From NCBI GenBank assembly GCA_036785325.1, contig JAXIVH010000043.1, forward strand, positions 2,055,174 to 2,119,173: DNA of 64,000 bases. The letters run 5' to 3'. How positions within the stretch are numbered: the stretch's first letter is position 1; every line of letters begins with the position of its first letter. Positions 57,251 to 64,000 of the stretch are shown in pieces. Under the pieces are notes generated by a model that worked only from the letters and a program-made list of their open reading frames with translations, did no database searches and had not been told where the DNA came from. The stretch comes from Urophycis tenuis. Taxonomy: Eukaryota; Chordata; Actinopteri; Gadiformes; Phycidae. Both the position numbers and the translations under genes were made by a program.

Positions 57251-58490
57251 ATGGCAACTTTTGATGTGGCTGTGTTTGCCTCCAACCCGTCTCTGACGGT
57301 GTTGGATAGGTGTAAGAAAAGTGAATGACATATTATCGCGGATTATTATGAGATTGCTGTGTCGCGGGCTCTCCCGAAAGCGGAGCTGAGAGCCGTAATT
57401 TTGGAGGGTTTGTTGAGTAGGGGGGTGGTAAATTTACCGGCGCAGGGGGATGTGTCCCAGGTTGCGGTCGGGGAAGAAGCCTCCCCGGGGGTGATCCACC
57501 AGGGAGCGGAGGAGCTTGCGGCGGTGGGCCGCTCAGGTCGTCCGACGGGAGGGACTGCCGGTCAGCCGGTTAGTTTTACTCCTGGTATGCAGGGGGATGG
57601 AGCGGTAGCAGTGCCGGTCACATTACCGCCGTTTGTACCGTTCTCTGCTGAGTCAAGCCCTGGCTCCAAGTTGGATGCCAGGTCAAAAATTCGTTTGGCT
57701 CGCCTCCAGTTAGACAGAGAGGAGCGCGAGGGCGAGTATCATTTCAGGAGGGAGATAGAGCTTAAGAGGCTGGAGGCGGACACCACTGTCAGGCTGCGCC
57801 AGGTGGAGGTGCAGGCCCGTGCGGCTCTGTCCTCCGAGGTCCAAGCTACATCGGGGCCATCTGTCTCCTTCGATGTGAGTAAGCATATTTCTTTGGTCCC
57901 TGTGTTTCGAGAGTCAGAGGTGGAGTCCTACTTTGGGGCATTTGAGCGTATTGCTGCTGCTTTACGCTGGCCAGCAGATGTGTGGGTGATTCTGCTTCAG
58001 TGTAAATTGACAGGCAAGGCTCAGGAAGCGTGTTCGTCTCTGTCGGTGGAAGACGGATTAAATTATGAGCGGGTTAAGGGGGTTATCCTGCGTGCATATG
58101 AGCTTGTGCCGGAAGCATACAGACAGCGCTTTCGTGGTCTCAGGAAGACGCAGAATCAGAACCACACCGATTTTGCCAGAGAGAAGGGGATTCTGTTTGA
58201 CAGGTGGTGTGCGGCATGCAAGGCTAGTGATCTCGCTTCGGTACGGGAGTTGATGTTGCTGGAGGAGTTTAAAAACTGTGTCTCGGAACGCACCGCAGTG
58301 TATTTAAATGAGCAAAAGGTGACCACTCTGCAGCAGGCTGCCACTCTGGCAGATGAGTTTATGTTGACGCATAAGGCTACGTTTGTTAGACGTGAACCTG
58401 CCTATCGTGAGTGGTCTCCAAAGCCTAGCTTAACAGAGGCAATGTTTTTTCTGCCATAAAACAGGGCATTTGATTGCTAACTGCAATGCC
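57251..58490 (+). pseudogene. Gmr1-like gag with CCHC knuckle, broken
   Basis: Opens at the ATG at 57251 (MATFDVAVFASNPSLTVLD). An in-frame TGA at 57326-57328 is followed in the same frame by HIIADYYEIAVSRALPKAEL and about 365 further codons: Gly/Pro-rich region, a charged helix (RLARLQLDREEREGEYHFRR), and a SCAN-like capsid part (VESYFGAFERIAAALRWPAD, VWVILLQCKLTGKAQEACSS, LRAYELVPEAYRQRFRGLRK). That frame stops at 58459; the zinc knuckle CX2CX4HX4C (CFFCHKTGHLIANC, 58443-58484) is in another frame, so a frameshift lies just before it. SCAN domains of vertebrate transcription factors are thought to derive from this kind of gag. Confidence 0.82.
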
Positions 58491-58599
58491 TGGAAATCAA
58501 CTCCACCTCCCACTTCCCACTGGAAATTTAATCGTGGGGCTCCAGTAACCAAAAGGGGTGGGGCTGATCAAAGCTCCTTCATTGGTTAAGTGTAGAGCA

Positions 58600-60279
58600 G
58601 CTGCTGTTGAGAAGTCTGAGAAATGTAATGCTAAACAGCCCTTCTTCTTTGATGAGGGTGTCTTGATGCGCAGGTGGGTTTCACAGTTGGACAGTGCAGC
58701 AGCTGAGGCAGGTGAAGATTGGGGTGTGGTGTATCAGATTGTTCTCCCTGTGGATTGTCGACAGCACGTTCTGGCATTGGCTCATGAACACTTGTGGGCA
58801 GGCCACCTAGGGGTTACCAAAACCTACCATCGGATCCTCAAGCATTTCTTTTGGCCAGGGTTAAAGTCTGAGGTGGTGTCCTTCTGTAGAACCTGTAGCA
58901 CCTGCCAACTTGTGGGGAAGCCTAACCAGCATGTGTCGCCTGCTCCCCTGCAACCTGTCCCTGCTATGGGTGAGCCTTTCGAGCATGTAATCGTGGACTG
59001 TGTCGGCCCTTTGCCTAGGACTAAAGCTGGAAATCAGTTTCTGTTAACCATAATGTGTGTCTCCACCCGTTTTCCTGAGGCTATCCCATTGCGAAAGATC
59101 ACAGCACCAGCCGTCACCAGGGCATTGTTGAAGTTTTTTGCCACCTTTGGCCTTCCAAAGGTTGTACAAACGGACCAAGGGACAAATTTCCTCTCCAGGG
59201 TCTTTAACCAGACCTTGGAGTCACTCAACATTGCTCATTCAGTGGCTAGTGCGTATCACCCAGAGTCCCAGGGGGCTCTTGAACGTTGGCATCAGACTCT
59301 TAAGTCTATGCTCAGTAAATATTGCCATGATAGTGGTCAGGATTGGGATGAGGGTGTTCCATTTGTGGTGTTTGCTATACGGGATGCTAAACAAGAGTCT
59401 CTAGGTTTCAGCCCGGCAGAGCTTGTGTTTGGCTACAATGTGCGTGGCTCGTTGACGTCTCTGAAGGAGCAGTTGGTGGGTGGCTCGTCTCCTAGACAGA
59501 ACATTTTAGATTTTGTTTTCCAGTGTAGAGAGCGACTGCACCGTGCCTCCCTGCTGGCGAAGGAGGCCCTCCTCAGCTCACAGGAAACAATGAAAGTGAG
59601 GTTTGACAGGAAGGCAGTGGAGCGGAGCTTCAGGCCAGGCGATCAAGTGTTGGTTTTGTTACCTACACCCGGTTCTGCTCTCACTGCCCGTTTCTCAGGT
59701 CCCTACTCAGTGTTGAGTAAGATCTCAACCACAAATTATGTCATCCGTACCCCTGAGCGCAGGAGAAAGACACGTTTGTGCCATATAAACATGCTTAAGG
59801 CATACCATACTGAGGCCAAACAGGAAGCCGTTGAGAGACCGGAAAAGGGGAACATCACCATTGCCCCTTCGCTGGTGTGTGTGAAATCTGTGGAGGAGGA
59901 GGATGTGATGTTGCCCTCTGATGGACAGCAGTGTGGCAGGCTGTCCAATTCAGCATTTCTGTCTAACGCTGAACGCCATTTGTCTCACCTTTGTCCAGCT
60001 CATAGACAGAATGTGCTAGACCTGCTTGACATTTTCCCCACCTTGTTTGGTGATGTGCCATCCCGCACCCATGTAGTGGAGCATGACATTGATGTGGGCG
60101 GTGCTAGTCCCATCAAACAACATGCGTACCGCTGTCCGTTGGAGAAGAGGGTGGCGATGAAGAGAGAAGTTGCTTATTTGGTGGAACATGGTCTTGCTCA
60201 GCCTAGCTGTAGTCCGTGGAGTTCTCCATGTTTGTTAGCACCAAAATCTGACGGAACTCCTCGGTTCTGTACGGATTTT
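58600..60279 (+). pseudogene. Gmr1-like pol: integrase followed by N-terminal RT
   Basis: The open frame runs 58558-60282. Integrase: HHCC zinc finger (HEHLWAGHLGVTKTYH, CRTCSTC) and a catalytic core with Asp147 in IVDCVGPLP, Asp206 in QTDQGTNF and Glu242 in GALERWHQTL, counted from 58558. Asp206 and Glu242 are 35 residues apart, as in DD35E integrases. A C-terminal region with FRPGDQVLVLLPTPGSALTA and FSGPYSVLSK follows. The same frame then runs directly into RT: VVEHDIDVGGASPIKQHAYR, CSPWSSPCLLAPKSDGTPRF. It stops at TGA 60280-60282 within the RT. The N-terminal start is uncertain because gag, protease and integrase would normally be one polyprotein. Confidence 0.88.
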
Positions 60280-60282
60280 TGA

Positions 60283-61157
60283 AAGGTGACCGCGGTCACG
60301 GTACCTGACTCGTTCCCATTGCCCCGCATGGATGACTGCATCGACAGTGTTGGCCCGGCTGCGTGTATCACTAAACTGGATCTGCTGAAGGGATACTGGC
60401 AGGTTCCCTTAACGCCACGAGCAGCTAATATCTCGGCATTCGTCACTCCCGACGCGTTCATGCAGTACACGGTTATGGCTTTTGGTATGAGGAATGCCCC
60501 CGCCACTTTCCAGCGCCTGATGCAGCGTGTATTAGGTGATGTGAACAACTGTAGTGTATATTTGGATGATGTTGTCATTTACTCCGACGAGTGGGAGAGT
60601 CACATGTCCAGCCTGAGGGATGTGTTTCAGCGGCTGGCTGATGCGTGGCTGACGTTGAATTTGGCCAAATGTGAGTTTGGCAAAGCTACTGTCACCTATC
60701 TGGGGAAACAAGTTGGCCTTGGGCAGGTCCGCCCGGTGACTGCTAAGGTGGAGGCAGTGTTGACCCTCCCCACACCCACCACTAGACGTGAGCTCAGGCG
60801 TTTCTTGGGCATGGCAGGTTACTATCGGTGTTTCTGTAAGAATTTCTCTGTGGTAGTGGCGCCCCTGACTAAATTATGTAGTCCTGTTGTTCCTTTTGCG
60901 TGGGATGATGATTGTGAACATGCTTTTGCAGCTACCAAGTCTCTTCTCTGCAGCGCTCCAGTTCTGGCTGCACCCAACTTCTCCCGGCCGTTCAAACTTG
61001 AGGTGGATGCTAGTGCCCTTGGAGCCGGAGCAGTGCTGCTTCAAGATGGTGCTGATCTGGTGTCTCACCCAGTGTGCTACTTCTCTGTAAAGTTCAAAAG
61101 ACATCAGTTGAACTACTCCACGATCGAGAAGGAGACGCTTGCCATGCTGCATGCCCT
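60283..61157 (+). pseudogene. Gmr1-like pol: RT and RNase H, cut by a transposon
   Basis: Continues in the same frame as the integrase part after a single TGA. RT has DSFPLPRMDDCIDSVGPAAC, ITKLDLLKGYWQVPLT, the active site YLDD (60559-60570, VYLDDVVIYS), and FLGMAGYYRCFCKNFS. RNase H begins FKLEVDASALGAGAVLLQDG with a catalytic Asp, then YSTIEKETLAMLHALQHFQ with the catalytic Glu. At about 61158 the frame enters the ends of the inserted transposon, so the tail residues in the ORF are not part of the protein. Confidence 0.88.
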
Positions 61158-61572
61158 GCAGCATTTTCAGGGTTCATACACCTTTTTCATTGTCAAATTC
61201 AAGTACTTTTCAAGGACTTTCAAGTCAGTTTTCAAGCTTTTCCAGTACCATACTCAGTTGTAAATTGCATAATGTGATACAAATTCATGCACACGCAAAA
61301 TGGCAATTTCTCTTTTTTTATTAACCACACTGATTACACATACACATGAACTCGGGTGCATGTTGTGCAAATCAAAACAAATCAACTTTCTGTTGAGAAA
61401 AAAAGAGCTCTGACACAAAATACATCTTTTGCTGCTCTTCTAAGTCCAACTTTGAAACGAGGTAAAGGTAAAGTGCATTAACTTTAACAACATTAATATA
61501 GCCCTTTCTGTTGAGAAAAAAACAGCTCTGACACACAATACTACACGGTAAGGCCAAATGGTTAAGGAACGT

Positions 61573-63843
61573 TTAAAGAGTGTCATTCAGTTCCTTCATC
61601 TTCTCTGCCAACATTTTCTCCAAAGTCTCAAGATTGCTCTCTTTTTCTTTTGCTGCTCTTCTAAGTCCGTTTGACTTCGAAATGAGGTAAAGTTTGCCTT
61701 GTGATTCAGCTTTTTCTGCATTGTCATCAGCAGACTTCACCAGGACTTTCACATCCTCTTCCATCCTCTTCTTTTTCACCTTCATCTCTGTTATCTCATC
61801 CATTAATGATTTTCTCTTCTGTTGTTTCTGTTGATCTTGCTTTTTACGTCTTTCATCATCGAGGTACATGTGGTACTTTTGCCGGGCAGCAGATGCAGAA
61901 AGGAGCAGTTCCTTTGTGTAGCCTACGTTTTCCAGCCCCCCAATGAAGCGCATGTGGTCATGGATGATTCGCTGAGCAATCAGGGAATGTTCTTTGAGGT
62001 TCTCCACCATCATCTCTTTGTTAATGGAAAAACCCCTTTCAACAGAAGCTTGACCATGTGAAAGGATCAGTACAGGTCTTACTGCCTCCCACAGATGGCG
62101 AAACTCTGCTTTGTTGGATAAAAGTTCATGGTAAAATTCATCCAACCTATCAAACTGTGGACTGAACTTTCTGAAGGAATCTGAGGCTGACATCAGGTTG
62201 TGGTCAAAAAAGTGGCCAAACTCCCTAAGTACATCATCACAGCACTTTTCCTTAATGCGGCCAGTTTCCACAAGAAGTCGAAGAGTAGTGGTGAGTTTTT
62301 GGACACTCAACTCTTTGTTGTTGAGGAGCACCCTTGGATCCAGAACAGACAGGCTCCTCACCAGAGGATATTTAACTGGTGCCTTTTCAAAAAGCTTAGA
62401 CACCATCTTCACCAAAAAAAGCTTGCAGCTCTCCCTGAACTCAAGCCTGAGCCTCTCTGCTCCAGAGTTCTTCACATGTTCCTCCAAGGCTCGCTCTGTG
62501 GCAAATCCAACTTTCAGCTTGGTCACATCTATGTGGTTATCTGTGTCCTCATGGTCCACTTTGAGAAGCTTTACAGGGTTAGTTGCATTCTTCATCACAC
62601 TCGGCTTGACAAACTTCTCCATTAGACTTTTCAGCATAGCTGTGAGATCATTGCACATAAATGGCAGCATAGGTTTGTCTGTTTGGTATAGCTTCAAAAA
62701 TGGTGTGATTTCCCTGGCAACCATTAGAAAGAAGTTGAGTTTTGCAGGGAAGAGGTCATCGTGCACAATCATCTCAGCTTTCTTGAAAGACTTTGTGCAT
62801 GGTTCTGTAACCTTTTTTGTTTTGGCAGCACTGATGTATGTTTTCAGAGAGGGCAAAATCTCGAGAGCACGCTCAGCAACCTCCACATTTTCTAGCCATC
62901 GGTGACTACAGAAGTCAAGAGGGAATGATGTTGAACCAGTGACTACTGTGTAGTCCTCCCTACGAGCAGGGACATCCTTAAATAGCCATTTAAAGCTGGA
63001 CAGAGCATCTCCCAGTTCCCAGTTAGTGGATGCACATCCTGCTCTAAAGGCATTGTGTAGTGTGTGCAAACCACAACTTCCAACATTCAGCATGTTCCTC
63101 CCAGTTTGTTTTTCAATCATCTGCTGGGCCAGAGAGAAGACCTTCCAATTCACATTTGGGCCGTCCATGGACAACTGAATTAGGTTCTGGAAGCCTATAT
63201 CTGAACACACCTTTTCAATCTTCTCATGAATTTGCTCTGCAGTGTGATGACCCAAGAAAAATGACGTCAGGTACCTTGAATGTACTTGGGTATTGTTCCA
63301 GAATCTCAAATGCATGTCAATCTGGCACTTCTTCATTTCCCTATTTAGACTTTCATCAAACAGAAGTACATATCCAGACTCTTTCTTGGCTATGGTCTTC
63401 ATTAAGGAAGAGAAATGAGGAGCAATCCCAAATGTCGTGAGGTATGCCACCTTTCTCTCTCCACAAGAAAACTGCTTTGCAATGTCACTGTCAGGGAACA
63501 TGGTTCGGAAAATATCTCCTGCTTTCTCACATGACTTGTAGGAATAGTGACTGGTTACGACTTTTATTGCCCAACATATTTCTGCTTTAAGTGTTGGATT
63601 AGAGCTAACATGTGAAGTTAAATTGCTTTGGGTCTTGCTGGTTGATTGGTGTGGATTTGAAGACCCAGAAGATGTTAGACAGGGAGCTGTTACTCCACTG
63701 GCTGCTCCCACTGCACTCTCCATACTCTTGGTTGCTGGTGTGGATTTAGCCGTGTTTGGTGCGTGGCTTGACGGCTGGAGAAAATCCCCCACTGTAGGAC
63801 CTGGGCTTTGAAATGCTCTCAGCAGATCTTGGTGCTTTTTTCC
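61573..63843 (-). CDS. Unclassified transposase, last exon, open
   Basis: The open frame runs 63858-61573 (761 codons), but a GGTGGTAG acceptor at about 63844-63851 indicates that the exon starts with GKKHQDLLRAFQSPGP, and exon 1 lies to the right of the window. Order: a Ser/Thr-rich linker; KVVTSHYSYKSCEKAGDIFR; MFPDSDIAKQFSCGERKVAY; VLLFDESLNREMKKCQIDMH, a possible first catalytic Asp region; SMDGPNVNWKVFSLAQQM; NVGSCGLHTLHNAFRAGC; FCSHRWLENVEVAERAL; SVLDPRVLLNN; and GQASVERGFSINKEM, like a dimerisation motif. A Lys/Glu coiled coil (residues about 670-760) ends it. No stop or frameshift seen. DESL, DGPN and RWLENVEVAER layouts are compatible with a hAT-type DDE/RNase H-like fold, but the superfamily is not certain. 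Confidence 0.75.
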   Translation of the reverse strand, partial: GKKHQDLLRAFQSPGPTVGDFLQPSSHAPNTAKSTPATKSMESAVGAASGVTAPCLTSSGSSNPHQSTSKTQSNLTSHVSSNPTLKAEICWAIKVVTSHYSYKSCEKAGDIFRTMFPDSDIAKQFSCGERKVAYLTTFGIAPHFSSLMKTIAKKESGYVLLFDESLNREMKKCQIDMHLRFWNNTQVHSRYLTSFFLGHHTAEQIHEKIEKVCSDIGFQNLIQLSMDGPNVNWKVFSLAQQMIEKQTGRNMLNVGSCGLHTLHNAFRAGCASTNWELGDALSSFKWLFKDVPARREDYTVVTGSTSFPLDFCSHRWLENVEVAERALEILPSLKTYISAAKTKKVTEPCTKSFKKAEMIVHDDLFPAKLNFFLMVAREITPFLKLYQTDKPMLPFMCNDLTAMLKSLMEKFVKPSVMKNATNPVKLLKVDHEDTDNHIDVTKLKVGFATERALEEHVKNSGAERLRLEFRESCKLFLVKMVSKLFEKAPVKYPLVRSLSVLDPRVLLNNKELSVQKLTTTLRLLVETGRIKEKCCDDVLREFGHFFDHNLMSASDSFRKFSPQFDRLDEFYHELLSNKAEFRHLWEAVRPVLILSHGQASVERGFSINKEMMVENLKEHSLIAQRIIHDHMRFIGGLENVGYTKELLLSASAARQKYHMYLDDERRKKQDQQKQQKRKSLMDEITEMKVKKKRMEEDVKVLVKSADDNAEKAESQGKLYLISKSNGLRRAAKEKESNLETLEKMLAEKMKELNDTL

Positions 63844-64000
63844 TACCACCAAAAACAAGGGGAAATGATTTTTTTTTTAACTTAGTCTCAAGTATCAGTA
63901 AGATGCTCTTAAAATATAGTGTGTTTGAGTGTGTAACTTATCTGTATTATGTATTGCTATTATGTATTGTGTGTGCGTGCACACACACACAATACATAAT
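63844..64000. other. Intron of the transposase with a palindromic CA/TG repeat
   Basis: AT-rich intron sequence upstream of the last exon. The last 42 bases (63959-64000) form an almost perfect palindrome around GTGTGCGTGCACACAC. Confidence 0.6.

Larger units (their letters stand above)
56397..61157 (+). mobile_element. Gmr1-like gypsy LTR retrotransposon, 3' part missing
   Basis: 5' LTR, primer binding site, leader, gag, then integrase before RT and RNase H. This order, unlike normal gypsy (RT-RNase H-integrase), was described for Gmr1 of Atlantic cod and relatives. At 61157-61158 the RNase H is cut by another transposon, and no 3' LTR is in the window. There is no recognisable protease between the gag knuckle and integrase. 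Only a few point lesions disrupt the remaining frames. Confidence 0.88.
61158..64000 (-). mobile_element. Second unclassified DNA transposon, partial
   Basis: Its left end CAGGGTTCATACACC, followed by repeats of CAAGTACTTT/CAAGGACTTT, interrupts the RNase H coding sequence. The style matches the element at 17069-23969 (CAGGGTTCCCAC, CCTTGAA repeats), and the encoded proteins match. The right end and exon 1 are beyond the window. At 61263-61572 the 3' region holds two copies of CTTTCTGTTGAGAAAAAAA (61386, 61502) and a second copy of part of the C-terminal coding sequence (61428-61465 vs 61650-61690). Confidence 0.75.

Overview
This window reads as teleost fish nuclear DNA, and almost all of it is transposable elements (TEs) in various states of decay. 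The evidence is the mix of families: Tx1-, L2- and Rex1/CR1-type LINEs, several hAT transposases, PIF/Harbinger-type elements, gypsy LTRs including a Gmr1-like element, long GA and 54-57 bp satellites, and split coding segments with GT/AG junctions. I see no bacterial operon, CRISPR array, rRNA or tRNA gene. Family names rest on recognising protein motifs; no database search was run.

Layout. 1-280: start of an IS630/Tc1-like transposase. 640-5285 and 5304-15897: two Tx1-type LINEs head to tail on the minus strand, each starting at a (TC)n tract. The second carries a Harbinger-like MITE (itself holding a hAT MITE), a 705-bp TIR element, and a 3-kb hAT with a solo LTR inside. 15898-16067: (AG)85. 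16533-24840: a broken DYRK-like kinase locus on the plus strand. One intron is filled by an unclassified DNA transposon (17069-23969), which contains a Harbinger piece, which contains a Rex1/CR1-type LINE with an open 959-codon frame. 25296-27152: a hAT transposase with one late frameshift. 29135-29506: a MITE. 29689-34200: a ZMYM1-like hAT with a solo LTR. 35671-38770: a split SAM-domain-like gene on the minus strand. 40425-43020: a split C2H2-containing gene on the plus strand, interrupted by a MITE. 43031-44680: an L2 LINE. 45380-48610: a KIAA1586-like hAT with a LINE inserted. 50165-50558: a second, truncated Harbinger MITE. 51360-54252: a TTF-finger hAT with a solo LTR, bordered on both sides by minisatellites. 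56397-61157: a Gmr1-like gypsy element with 5' LTR, proline-tRNA primer site, gag, integrase and then RT/RNase H. 61158 to the end: a second member of the unclassified DNA transposon family, inserted into the RNase H.

The genes do not form a shared pathway; their relationship is insertion history. Exact target-site duplications (TSDs) give the order of many insertions. The points most worth following are the integrase-before-RT gypsy element, the Tx1 LINEs sitting between TC repeats, the DNA transposon family with a 6-bp TSD, and the divergent pair of unfamiliar split genes at 35.7-43 kb.
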